From DATDMG01 sp036518955 (GTDB taxonomy: Bacteria > Actinomycetota > Actinomycetes > Actinomycetales > Kineosporiaceae), in contig DATDMG010000125.1 of NCBI GenBank assembly GCA_036518955.1, forward strand, positions 1 to 28,339: a stretch of 28,339 bases of DNA. Reading direction: 5' to 3'. Position numbers and translations under genes: made by a program. Each line of letters starts with the position of its first letter. Within the stretch, counting starts at the first letter, position 1. The notes under the pieces are model-generated. The model saw only the letters and a list, made by a program, of their open reading frames with translations. It was not told the origin of the DNA and ran no database searches. Of the stretch, positions 8,091 through 16,011 are shown one piece after another.

Positions 8091-8828
8091 ATGGGGAGCA
8101 GACGGCCACGCGCCCGCGGACCGGCTCAGTACTCGCTGGTCTTCACGCTCCTCCTGCTGAGCTACCTCCTGTCGGCCTCGCTGAGCTCCGCGGCCTCCCG
8201 GGTCATGGTGCTGTGCACCTACCTCGGCACTCTGCTCCTCGCCCTCGGCTCATCGGGTCTGAAGGACACCACGATCCGCGGTCTGCGCTGGGCCGTCGTC
8301 GCGGGGACCGTGGCTGCCGAGGCGACGACCGCGTTCATCAGCTCGGCGGCCGCTCGCGGCCTGGTGGCAGTCTGGATGGCCGTCGTCCTCGTCGTCACCT
8401 GGTACATCGTGGTGTGGGGTGTCCTGCACCATCGCATCGTCACGTTGCAGACCGTCTTCGGCGCGCTCAGCGCGTACCTCCTCATCGGCTTCGCGTTCAC
8501 CGCCCTCTTCGCCGTGGTGTCGACGTGGGCGTCCGGGTCCTTCTTCGCCGGCGGCCAGCCGGCCAACACGCCGAACCTGCAGTACTTCAGCTTCGTCACC
8601 CTGACCACGACCGGGTACGGCGACTTCGTCGCCGCCGGGTCCGGTGAGCGCTCGCTGGCCGTGCTGGAGGCGCTGATGGGTCAGATCTTCCTGGTCACGC
8701 TCGTGGCCAGGCTGGTCGCACTGATCGGGACGACGCGCCAACAGCTCACGGTCGAGGCGCAGCAGCACTCCTCCGCCGCGGACGAGGGGGAGAACGGCAC
8801 GCCGCATCCTCCGCGGCGAACGATCTGA
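8091..8828 (+). CDS. Two-pore-helix type (Ion_trans_2) potassium channel protein
   Basis: The 245-residue protein starts at ATG 8091, with GGGAGG and five bases of spacing. It carries the K+ selectivity-filter signature TTTGYGDF, with GYGD at 175-178, between a membrane helix at about 119-144 and one at about 187-212. Four further hydrophobic segments lie at about 14-32, 38-54, 66-84 and 90-110. This resembles small prokaryotic K+ channels with extra N-terminal helices. No RCK/TrkA-N regulatory domain or voltage-sensor arginine array is evident, and the C-terminus is a short polar tail. The expected role is passive K+ conductance across the cytoplasmic membrane. Neighbouring ion-transport genes (P-ATPase, SulP, Na+/H+ antiporter) support an ion-homeostasis setting. 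Confidence 0.88.
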   Translation: MGSRRPRARGPAQYSLVFTLLLLSYLLSASLSSAASRVMVLCTYLGTLLLALGSSGLKDTTIRGLRWAVVAGTVAAEATTAFISSAAARGLVAVWMAVVLVVTWYIVVWGVLHHRIVTLQTVFGALSAYLLIGFAFTALFAVVSTWASGSFFAGGQPANTPNLQYFSFVTLTTTGYGDFVAAGSGERSLAVLEALMGQIFLVTLVARLVALIGTTRQQLTVEAQQHSSAADEGENGTPHPPRRTI

Positions 8829-8837
8829 CGCCGTCCC

Positions 8838-8921
8838 GCTCATCCGTGGGCACCTCCTCCGGGCGCGGGCTCATCCGTACGGGCGGGGGCTCATCCTACG
8901 GCGACGGCTCATCCGTACGGG
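8838..8921. repeat. Four degenerate copies of GGCTCATCCGTACGGG
   Basis: Copies of GCTCATCC(G)TACGG begin at about 8838 (partial, GCTCATCCGTGGG), 8867, 8887 (one base missing) and 8905. Starts are spaced about 31, 20 and 18 bp. The core CCGTACGG is self-complementary. They lie between the channel stop and the P-ATPase start, so they could be regulator-binding repeats for the ATPase operon or simple tandem duplication. Confidence 0.6.
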
Positions 8922-9034
8922 TCGACGAGTGTCGGCCAGGCAACCTCGACAATCAGGCAGGACAGGACCTCGCGCGACGTGCCCACGGAGCTCGACGAGG
9001 TGAGCAGGAGCGCATCACGCCGTGGAAGGTCGGT

Positions 9035-9068
9035 CGCGTGCACGGACCACCCGCGTGCACGGACCACC
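9035..9068. repeat. 17-bp perfect tandem duplication upstream of the P-type ATPase
   Basis: CGCGTGCACGGACCACC occurs twice in immediate succession (9035-9051 and 9052-9068), 45 bp before the ATPase ATG. Each copy contains the palindrome GTGCAC. The position suits an operator or an untranslated leader element, but no direct evidence for either can be seen. Confidence 0.65.
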
Positions 9069-9112
9069 CTCCGGGCTGAGACCTCGCTGTTCCTAGCCTA
9101 AGGAGCGTCTCG

Positions 9113-11917
9113 ATGACTGCACCGCCCTCACCCGCCACGGCCACCGCCGTGCTGGTCCCGGCGCCGTACCTGCAGCCGGCCGACGTCGTGCTGTCCGCCC
9201 TCGGGTCCGACGCGACCTACGGCTTGAGCGGTGCCGAGGCCCGGCAGCGCCTGCGCGTGTACGGCCCGAACCAGATCCGGGGCGAACGGCAGCCCTCCCT
9301 GGTCGCCGTGACCCTGACGCAGCTGCGTGACCCCATGAACCTGATGCTCGTCGCCGTCACCGTGGTGAGCCTGGTCATCGGGCAGGTGCCCACGGCGATC
9401 GTGGTCGCGTGCCTGGTGCTGCTCAACCTCGTTCTGGGCACCCAGCAGGAGCTCAAGGCCCGGGCCAGCGTGGACGCCCTGTCCAGGATGCAGGTCCCGC
9501 AGACCCGAGTGGTCCGGGACGGCAGTCTCATCATGCTCCCGTCCGTCGACCTGGTACCCGGCGACGTGGTCGAACTCGAGGCCGGCGACGTCGCGCCGGC
9601 AGACGGACGCATCGTGCGGTCGGCCACGCTGGAGACGCAGGAGGCCGCCCTCACCGGTGAGAGTATGCCGGTCAGCAAGGACGCCATCGGATTGTCCGGG
9701 CCGGACGTGGCCCTGGGCGATCGGACCAACATGGTCTTCCAGAACACGTCGGTGACCCGAGGCACCGCCACGGTCGTCCTCACCGCCACCGGCATGTACA
9801 CGCAGATGGGTCAGATCGCCTCGATGCTCGGCTCGGTCGAGCGCAAGCGGTCCCCCTTGCAGCAGGAACTGGACCAGCTGACCAAAGTGCTCGGCAGCAT
9901 CGCGTGGGCCGCAGTCGCCGTGATCGTCATCGTCGCGCTCGCTCGCGGAGTTCCGTTCTCCCAGGTGATGCTGCTCGGGACGGCGATGGCCATCTCCGCC
10001 ATCCCCACCGGCATGCCAGCGTTCGTCTCAGGCCTGCTCTCCTACGGGGCCAAGCAGCTGGCAGAGGCGAAGGCTGTGGTGAAGAACCTCACCGACGTGG
10101 AGACGCTGGGCGCGACCAGCGCCATCAACACCGACAAGACCGGCACGTTGACCCTCAACCAGATGATGGTGTCGACCATCTACGCCAACGGTTCGTGGTT
10201 CACCGTCGACGGCGAGGGGTACCTCACCACCGGCTCCGTGCGCGGGGTCGCCGGCAAACCCGTACCGGACTTCACCCGTCTGGCTCTTGGGTTGTGTCTC
10301 GACAGCGACGCCACCGTCAGCAGGGAAGGAGCCGTGGTGGGGGATCCCACGGAGGCGGCCCTCGTCGTTCTGGCCGCCAAGCTCGGTGTCGATGCCGAGC
10401 AGACCCGCCGCGCGTACCCGCGGATCGCGGAGGTCCCGTTCGATTCCGCGTACAAGTTCATGGCCACGTTCCACCGGATCCCCCTCGAGGGCGCCGACTA
10501 CCTGATCGAGCTCGTCAAGGGGGCACCCGACGTCGTGCTGGCGCGCTGCAGCATGGCCGGCGGCCCGCTCGCCGAGTCGCGCGTCCCGATCTCGCAAGCC
10601 CGGCAGGACATCAAGGACGCTTATCACACCATGGCAGCGAAGGGCTTGCGGGTCCTGGCCTTCGCCGCTCGGCTCCTGGCCGAGGAGGATCTGCCCGCGA
10701 TAGCGGCCGACCCGATCTCCTACTCGGAGGACCTGGGGTTCGTGGGGATGGTCGGGATCATCGACCCCCTTCGACCGGCGGCGAAGTCGGCCGTCGCGAC
10801 GGCCCTCGGCGCAGGCGTCGACGTCCGAATGATCACGGGCGACCACGCGGTGACCGCCCAAGCGATCGGTGAGTCCCTGGGGCTCGGCCCAGGTGCCATC
10901 AGCGGAGCCGAGCTGCAGGCCATGAGGGACGAGGACCTGCTGCGACGGCTCCCGAACCTCCATGTCTTCGGCCGCGTGTCGCCGGAGGACAAGCTCCGCC
11001 TCGCCCAGGTCATGCAGCGCCGCGGGATGATCGTGGCGATGACGGGCGACGCGGTGAACGACGCCGCCGCTCTGAAGCAGGCGGACATCGGCGTCGCGAT
11101 GGGAAGCGGTAGCGAGGTGTCCAAGCAGGCCGCGCGTATGATCCTCACCGACGACAACTTCGGCACGCTCGTCAACGCGATCCGTCTCGGGCGGACGGTC
11201 TACGACAAGATCGTCGCCTACGTCCGGTTCCAGATGGCGCAACTGCTGTCCCTGGTGTTCCTGTTCCTCGCGGCGACCATCTTCGACATCAACGACGGAG
11301 TCGCCCTGACACCTCTGATGGTGCTGTTCATCTGCTTCTTCGTCGTACTCTTCGCCGTCATCGTCATCGCGGTGGATCCGGCGGATCCGCAGGTCATGTC
11401 CCGCCCGCCACGGGATCCCCGGGTACGGATCAGCAACCGGACGGCGATCACCTGTTGGATCCTCTACGGCGCCGTCCGATTCCTCACCGCGCTGGTGCCG
11501 CTGGTCGCTGGACCGGATGCACCGAGCGTGAGCCTTCCGAGCGCATCGATGACGATGGCCTTCGTCGTCCTCTGCCTGTCCACCGTCCTGAGCGCCTTCG
11601 TGCTACGTCGTGACCCCTCCACCGGGCTGGCCCCTCCGCTGCTGAAGGCGGCCGCGATCCTCGTCGTCCCCGTCGTGCTCCTGATCCTCGCCACCGAACT
11701 GCCGTTCGCCCAGCATGCCCTGCTCACCCTCTCCCTCTCCGGGCCGCAGTGGTTGGCCTGCATCGGCCTGGCCCTGATCACCCCGGTATTCATCGAAGCG
11801 GAGAAGTGGCTGCGACGGCGTCGCGCCCACCTCGCTCCCCCACTCGGCGTGCCGGCGACCGTCAGTCCTCGAACGTCTCGGCCCAGCACTCATGGATCCC
11901 CGACGACCGCCGGGTAG
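9113..11917 (+). CDS. P-type ATPase (P2-like) with non-canonical ion-binding residues
   Basis: The 934-residue protein starts at ATG 9113, with AAGGAG seven bases upstream. The enzymatic core of a P-type ATPase is complete: actuator TGES at 181-184, phosphorylation motif DKTGTLT from Asp341, nucleotide-binding KGAPD at 469-473, and hinge motif GDAVND from 645. Helices M1-M4 precede the phosphorylation domain and about six follow it. The M4 motif, usually PEGLP in Ca2+/Na+/K+ pumps, is PTGMP (298-302). M6, usually containing N-x-x-T-D, reads LTPLMVLFICFFVV (732-745). The hinge is GDAVNDAAAL rather than GDGVNDAPAL. Phosphorylation therefore looks intact but the acidic transport site is missing, so the substrate is uncertain. 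The gene is first of an apparent operon with a PPK2 68 bp downstream and a SulP transporter. General annotation would be cation-translocating P-type ATPase. Confidence 0.92.
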   Translation: MTAPPSPATATAVLVPAPYLQPADVVLSALGSDATYGLSGAEARQRLRVYGPNQIRGERQPSLVAVTLTQLRDPMNLMLVAVTVVSLVIGQVPTAIVVACLVLLNLVLGTQQELKARASVDALSRMQVPQTRVVRDGSLIMLPSVDLVPGDVVELEAGDVAPADGRIVRSATLETQEAALTGESMPVSKDAIGLSGPDVALGDRTNMVFQNTSVTRGTATVVLTATGMYTQMGQIASMLGSVERKRSPLQQELDQLTKVLGSIAWAAVAVIVIVALARGVPFSQVMLLGTAMAISAIPTGMPAFVSGLLSYGAKQLAEAKAVVKNLTDVETLGATSAINTDKTGTLTLNQMMVSTIYANGSWFTVDGEGYLTTGSVRGVAGKPVPDFTRLALGLCLDSDATVSREGAVVGDPTEAALVVLAAKLGVDAEQTRRAYPRIAEVPFDSAYKFMATFHRIPLEGADYLIELVKGAPDVVLARCSMAGGPLAESRVPISQARQDIKDAYHTMAAKGLRVLAFAARLLAEEDLPAIAADPISYSEDLGFVGMVGIIDPLRPAAKSAVATALGAGVDVRMITGDHAVTAQAIGESLGLGPGAISGAELQAMRDEDLLRRLPNLHVFGRVSPEDKLRLAQVMQRRGMIVAMTGDAVNDAAALKQADIGVAMGSGSEVSKQAARMILTDDNFGTLVNAIRLGRTVYDKIVAYVRFQMAQLLSLVFLFLAATIFDINDGVALTPLMVLFICFFVVLFAVIVIAVDPADPQVMSRPPRDPRVRISNRTAITCWILYGAVRFLTALVPLVAGPDAPSVSLPSASMTMAFVVLCLSTVLSAFVLRRDPSTGLAPPLLKAAAILVVPVVLLILATELPFAQHALLTLSLSGPQWLACIGLALITPVFIEAEKWLRRRRAHLAPPLGVPATVSPRTSRPSTHGSPTTAG

Positions 11918-11985
11918 GTCCTGAACGGCCGTTGCCGTCGCCGCCGCCCTTCGGTCTCCGCCCAGCCCTTCGAGAGGTGAGTACC

Positions 11986-12891
11986 GTGGCCGACCACCCC
12001 AAGCACGCCAGGCACGAGCGGGAAGGCAAGAAGACCCGGACCAGGCGGGTCACGACGTCCCCGGCGGGTGCGAGCCGCGACGTCAGCACCGGCGAGCTCA
12101 CGCCTCGGATGATGAAGCCTCGGATGAAGAACAAGGAGTATCTGCAGGAACTGCGCGTGCTGCACGGTGAGCTGGTCGCCCTGCAGGAGTGGGTCAAGAA
12201 CGCTCAGACGAAGGTGTGCGTTCTCTTCGAGGGCCGCGACACGGCCGGCAAGGGTGGCACCATCAGGGCGATCACCGAGCGGGTGAGCCCACGGGTATTC
12301 CGCGTCGTAGCACTGCCCGCCCCCTCTGCCCGCGAGAAGAGCCAGATGTACCTGCAGCGCTACATGCCTCACCTGCCAGCCGGCGGCGAGGTGGTCGTCT
12401 TCGACCGAAGTTGGTACAACCGCGCGGGTGTCGAGCCGGTCATGGGCTTCTGCACCCCCCAGGAGACCGAGCACTTCCTCCGATTGACACCCAGCGTCGA
12501 GAAGGCGATGACCGAGTCCGGGATCATTCTCCTGAAGTACTGGCTCGAAGTCAGCCAGGAGGAGCAGACCAGGCGGCTCGAGAACCGGATCCACGACCCG
12601 CGCAAGACGTGGAAGCTGTCAGAGCTGGACCTGCGGTCCTACAGCCGCTGGTACGACTACTCCCGAGCACGGGACGCCATGATCGAGCAGACGGACACCT
12701 CGTGGGCCCCCTGGTATCTGGTGCACAGCGACGACAAGAGGCGTGCCCGGTTGAACGTCATCTCGCACCTGCTGGACGTGATTCCCTACGAGCCGCCGCA
12801 ACGCCGTGAGGTCAAGCTGCCGAAACGAGAGCCGGGGCGCGACTACGTGGAGCCGTCGTTCTCCTCCCGGTACATCCCCACCCGGTTCTGA
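11986..12891 (+). CDS. ppk2: Polyphosphate kinase 2 family protein
   Basis: I choose GTG 11986, with GAGGTGA about five bases upstream, giving 301 residues. The longer open frame upstream overlaps the ATPase gene and has no family similarity. PPK2 hallmarks are clear: Walker A EGRDTAGKGG at 82-91, the Walker B segment VVVFDRSWYNR with Asp140, the lid-type region RAGVEPVMGF directly after it, and the C-terminal WYLVHSDDKRRARLN. PPK2 enzymes transfer phosphate between polyphosphate and nucleoside di- or monophosphates in the cytoplasm. The subclass, and so whether ADP or AMP is preferred, cannot be fixed by eye. The first 45 residues are basic and Lys/Arg-rich. The stop is two bases before the SulP ATG, implying co-translation, and the gene follows an ATP-consuming pump. 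Confidence 0.93.
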   Translation: MADHPKHARHEREGKKTRTRRVTTSPAGASRDVSTGELTPRMMKPRMKNKEYLQELRVLHGELVALQEWVKNAQTKVCVLFEGRDTAGKGGTIRAITERVSPRVFRVVALPAPSAREKSQMYLQRYMPHLPAGGEVVVFDRSWYNRAGVEPVMGFCTPQETEHFLRLTPSVEKAMTESGIILLKYWLEVSQEEQTRRLENRIHDPRKTWKLSELDLRSYSRWYDYSRARDAMIEQTDTSWAPWYLVHSDDKRRARLNVISHLLDVIPYEPPQRREVKLPKREPGRDYVEPSFSSRYIPTRF

Positions 12892-12893
12892 TC

Positions 12894-14693
12894 ATGACCG
12901 CGGCAGGGCTGGCGCCGCCGCGCGCGAGAGGTCTTCGCACCTACGTGCCCGGGCTCACCGTGCTTCATCAGTACCGGCGCTCCTGGCTGGGAAAGGACGT
13001 CGTCGCCGGGCTGGTGCTGTCGGCACTGCTGGTTCCCCAGGGCATGGCCTACGCGGAACTTGCCGGGATGCCCCCGATCACCGGTCTGTACACCTCGATC
13101 CTGTGCCTGCTGGGGTATGCGGTGTTCGGGCCGAGCCGGATCCTGGTGCTCGGGCCCGACTCCTCGCTCGGTCCCATGATCGCAGCCACCGTGGCTCCGC
13201 TGGTGGTCAGCGGCGGTGATCCCGCCAAGGCCGTCGCCCTGGGGTCGATGCTGGCCATCATCGTCGGGACCATCATGGTGGTCGCCGGCCTGGCCAAGTT
13301 CGGATTCATCGCGGACCTCTTCTCGAAACCCACCCAGATCGGTTACCTGAACGGTCTGGCGCTCACCATCCTGATCGGGCAGCTGCCGAAGCTGCTGGGG
13401 TTCTCCACGGACGCCGAAGGCTTGATCCACGAAGCCGGTGCCGTGGTCTCGGGGATCGTCCACGGCGAGGTGAACGCGGCCGCCGCGACCGTCGGCGTCC
13501 TCTCCCTGGCCGGCATCCTGGTGCTGCAGCGATGGTTGCCGAAGATCCCGGCCGTGCTCGTCGCGGTGGTACTCAGCTCGGTGGCCGTGAAGGTGTTCGA
13601 CCTGACGTCCAGGGGAGTCTCCACCATCGGCACGCTGCCACGCGGATTCCCGCCCCTGACCTTCCCCGTGGTCCCGCTCGACGCGCTGCCCCAGCTGCTC
13701 CTCGGCGCCGTGTCGATCGCCGTGGTGGCCCTCGCCGACACCATCTCCACCGCGTCGTCGTTCGCGGCTCGCCGGGGCGAGCGGGTGCAGGGCAACCAGG
13801 AGATGATCGGCATCGGTGCCGCCAACATCGCGGCCGGGCTGTTCCAGGGTTTCCCGGTGAGTACCAGCGGGTCCAGGACGGCGGTCGCCGAGCAGTCCGG
13901 TTCCCGGTCCCAGATCACCGGGGTGGTCGGCGCGGTCACGATCACGCTCCTCCTCCTGCTGGCCCCGGGGGCGATGCAGTACGTACCGCAACCGGCACTC
14001 GGCGCTGTCGTCATCGTGGCCGCGCTGTCTCTCGCCGACGTGGCCGGGACACGTCGACTGTGGCATCAACGCCGCATGGAGTTCGGTGTCTCGGTCATCG
14101 CGTTCCTCGGCGTGGCGTTGCTCGGTGTCCTCCCCGGCATTCTCGTGGCCATCACGATGTCCATCCTCAACGTCTTCCGCCGGCTGTGGTGGCCGCACCA
14201 CGCACAGTTGGGTCGGGTGCCCGGCCTCGCCGGGCTCCACGACGCCTCCAGCTACCCGGACGTGGAGTTCGTGCCAGGACTGGTGGTGTTCCGGTTCGAC
14301 GCGCCGCTCATCTTCGCCAATTGCCGCGCCTTCGGGGAGGAGGTGCGTGAGCTGCTCACCACCCGCCCCGACCTGCGCTGGGTGGTGATCGCCGCGGAGC
14401 CCGTCACGGATGTCGACACCACGGCCGCGGACACCCTGGCCCAGCTACGGCAGTGGCTCCACGAGCGAGGCGTCCGGCTGGTCTTCGCGGAGCTGAAGGA
14501 TCCCGTCCGGGCGAAACTCGCCAGGTACACCTCCACCCTCACCATGAACCCCGAGGACTTCTGTCCCACCCTCGACGAGGCGGTGTCACGGTTCATCAGT
14601 TCCTCCGGGGCGACCTGGCAGCCTGGCGAGCGGGCGGCATCGACGTCGGACCGTGGGCACGGCACCCCCAACCGTAACTCACAGTTATCCTAA
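12894..14693 (+). CDS. SulP family anion transporter with STAS domain
   Basis: The 599-residue protein begins two bases after the PPK2 stop. The N-terminal SulP signature VPQGMAYAELAGMPPITGLY lies at about 47-66, and FSKPTQIGYLNGLALTILIG and PVSTSGSRTAVAEQSG are further family landmarks. About 12-14 hydrophobic segments fill residues 35-430. A C-terminal STAS domain spans about 455-565, beginning EFVPGLVVFRFDAPLIFANC. SulP proteins move sulfate, bicarbonate or other anions, usually with Na+ or H+; the substrate here cannot be told. No carbonic anhydrase fusion is present. A polar tail of about 30 residues follows the STAS domain. The gene is convergent with the RDD gene, only five bases between stops. 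Confidence 0.92.
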   Translation: MTAAGLAPPRARGLRTYVPGLTVLHQYRRSWLGKDVVAGLVLSALLVPQGMAYAELAGMPPITGLYTSILCLLGYAVFGPSRILVLGPDSSLGPMIAATVAPLVVSGGDPAKAVALGSMLAIIVGTIMVVAGLAKFGFIADLFSKPTQIGYLNGLALTILIGQLPKLLGFSTDAEGLIHEAGAVVSGIVHGEVNAAAATVGVLSLAGILVLQRWLPKIPAVLVAVVLSSVAVKVFDLTSRGVSTIGTLPRGFPPLTFPVVPLDALPQLLLGAVSIAVVALADTISTASSFAARRGERVQGNQEMIGIGAANIAAGLFQGFPVSTSGSRTAVAEQSGSRSQITGVVGAVTITLLLLLAPGAMQYVPQPALGAVVIVAALSLADVAGTRRLWHQRRMEFGVSVIAFLGVALLGVLPGILVAITMSILNVFRRLWWPHHAQLGRVPGLAGLHDASSYPDVEFVPGLVVFRFDAPLIFANCRAFGEEVRELLTTRPDLRWVVIAAEPVTDVDTTAADTLAQLRQWLHERGVRLVFAELKDPVRAKLARYTSTLTMNPEDFCPTLDEAVSRFISSSGATWQPGERAASTSDRGHGTPNRNSQLS

Positions 14694-14698
14694 TTCGC

Positions 14699-15190
14699 CT
14701 ACGGTGACTCGTCGGGGGTGACCGGCTGCCAGTCGTACACGACGGCGGTCCCCAGCAGGACGTCCTGCAGCGAGCGCCGTCGCCGACTCACCGCGCACCA
14801 GAAGAGCCCGATCGGGACGACGACGCACCGACCCGCGCGCACGCCGGCTGCCAACGGCCGCAGCCGGCGCCCGGACGCCGAGACGACCCGAAGCCCCATG
14901 ATGTGGCAGCCGTACGTGCGCCCGGTGAAGGTCCAGGACGCCGCGAGGTAGACGACCAGCACCAGGAGAGCGGTCGAGAGGCTGAGGAGCAGGGCAGCCC
15001 GGGGGAAGGTGAAGCCGAGAGGGTCGATCACGAACCGGGCAGCCGTGTACGCGCCGTACAGCGTCAGGACGACGAGCGCCACGACCAGGACGTCGATGAC
15101 CGCCGCGACGCACCGGGACGCCACCCCGGCGGGGGCGCCCTGGAAGACGCGAGCCTCGCGGGGGATCGGAGACACGTGCCGCGGGCTCAC
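14699..15190 (-). CDS. RDD family membrane protein
   Basis: The 163-residue protein starts at GTG 15190, where the first four bases overlap the upstream gene's stop (GTGA). It has the RDD pattern: Arg26 and Asp33 in the first membrane segment (about 24-50), a second segment at about 66-86 followed by TFTGRTYGCHIMGLRVV, and the closing RRRSLQDVLLGTAVVYDW with Asp143. RDD proteins are small membrane proteins, some linked to ion exchange, most uncharacterised. The upstream gene encodes the repeat module that, from memory, is often fused to RDD domains in other actinobacteria, so the two products probably act together. Confidence 0.88.
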   Translation of the reverse strand: MSPRHVSPIPREARVFQGAPAGVASRCVAAVIDVLVVALVVLTLYGAYTAARFVIDPLGFTFPRAALLLSLSTALLVLVVYLAASWTFTGRTYGCHIMGLRVVSASGRRLRPLAAGVRAGRCVVVPIGLFWCAVSRRRRSLQDVLLGTAVVYDWQPVTPDESP

Positions 15191-16011
15191 GGCGGTACTG
15201 GATCGTCACCGTGACGCTGCAGCGTGCCGGACGCCGGGCCGGCGAACGGTCCGTCCGCGGGACGCGGGCCCGACCCCGGCGCCCGGTCCTGGAGTGGGCG
15301 ACGCCCGCTGCGCCGAAGCAGGCGGTCCACTGCCCTCCCCACGACGTCGTCCGCCGCCACCCCACGCAGGCGCATCGTCTGCACCGTCTCCGATGCGACC
15401 GCCCCGGTGGACTCGCGAATGATCTCGGGCAGGTCGACGTCATCGATCACCTGCTCGGCCAGACGCGCCAGTTCGAGCCGGTCGACGATCGCGTCGAGGT
15501 CCACCCTTCGGATGATCGCGTCCACGTCCAAGCGCGCCGCGGCGTCGTCCAGGTCGATCCGACGGGCCACCCGGTTGACGTCGACCCCTGCGACCACTGC
15601 CTCGACATCCACGCCGGCCACCACCGCGTCGAGATCCACGCGGTCCTGGATGACGGCGGTGATATCGACCCGGTCGAGGAGCGCGTCGACGATCTCCGGC
15701 ACCAGCGCGTCGAGCAACCGGTCGAGTTCGCGTCGCAGGGCCGCCCTGCGGGCCTCGCCCCGCCGTGAGAGTCCGGACAGCCAGCCGGCGATCGGGGTCG
15801 TCACCGGGGCCATCGGCTCACGCGTCAACCATCGGGCCACCGGCCGCACCGCGTCAGCACCACGCGCCAGGGTCTCGCCGACCACTCCCGCGATCGCGGC
15901 ACCCGCCTCCAGGGTCACGTCAAGCGCGGAGATCGCCAAGGCCGAGGGCCCCTCGGCCGGTGAGCCGCGCGTCGGGGGGTCCTCAGATACCGTCGGAGGG
16001 TCCTCAGACAC
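15187..16011 (-). CDS. Nonapeptide-repeat protein, RDD-associated
   Basis: The GTG start at 16011 overlaps the SHOCT gene's end by eight bases (GTGTCTGA), and the stop overlaps the RDD start, so all three genes are coupled. The 274-residue product opens with SEDPPT written twice (a 21-bp tandem duplication in DNA). An Ala/Val-rich helical region follows (24-62), with basic residues at 83-95. Residues 114-187 form about eight copies of a nine-residue unit of the type R-V-D-L/V-D-A-V-V-A (RVDLDAVVA, GVDVEAVVA, RLDVDAIIR, RVDLDAIVD). The segment DVDLPEIIRESTGAVASETV and a basic tail follow. No clear transmembrane helix is seen. The function is unknown; a regular solenoid or amphipathic membrane-associated helix is plausible. 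Confidence 0.8.
   Translation of the reverse strand: MSEDPPTVSEDPPTRGSPAEGPSALAISALDVTLEAGAAIAGVVGETLARGADAVRPVARWLTREPMAPVTTPIAGWLSGLSRRGEARRAALRRELDRLLDALVPEIVDALLDRVDITAVIQDRVDLDAVVAGVDVEAVVAGVDVNRVARRIDLDDAAARLDVDAIIRRVDLDAIVDRLELARLAEQVIDDVDLPEIIRESTGAVASETVQTMRLRGVAADDVVGRAVDRLLRRSGRRPLQDRAPGSGPRPADGPFAGPASGTLQRHGDDPVPP
15461..15690 (-). repeat. Degenerate 27-bp coding tandem repeat (about 8 units)
   Basis: This stretch encodes the nonapeptide repeats of the RDD-associated protein. Units such as GTCGACCTCGACGCG recur with a 27-bp period, and the Val/Leu-Asp-Val/Leu-Asp core is the most conserved part. The first unit has ten residues, the others nine. Synonymous differences between copies show that it is an old repeat maintained by protein selection. 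Confidence 0.7.

Noticed and set aside
12843..14240. 465-codon minus-strand open frame opposite SulP
   Set aside because: His/Asp/Gly/Arg-rich shadow of the SulP gene, whose membrane and STAS sequence is unambiguous.
15461..15690. Regular repeat considered as a CRISPR array
   Set aside because: The period is 27 bp with no spacers, it encodes a nonapeptide in frame, and copies differ mostly at synonymous sites.
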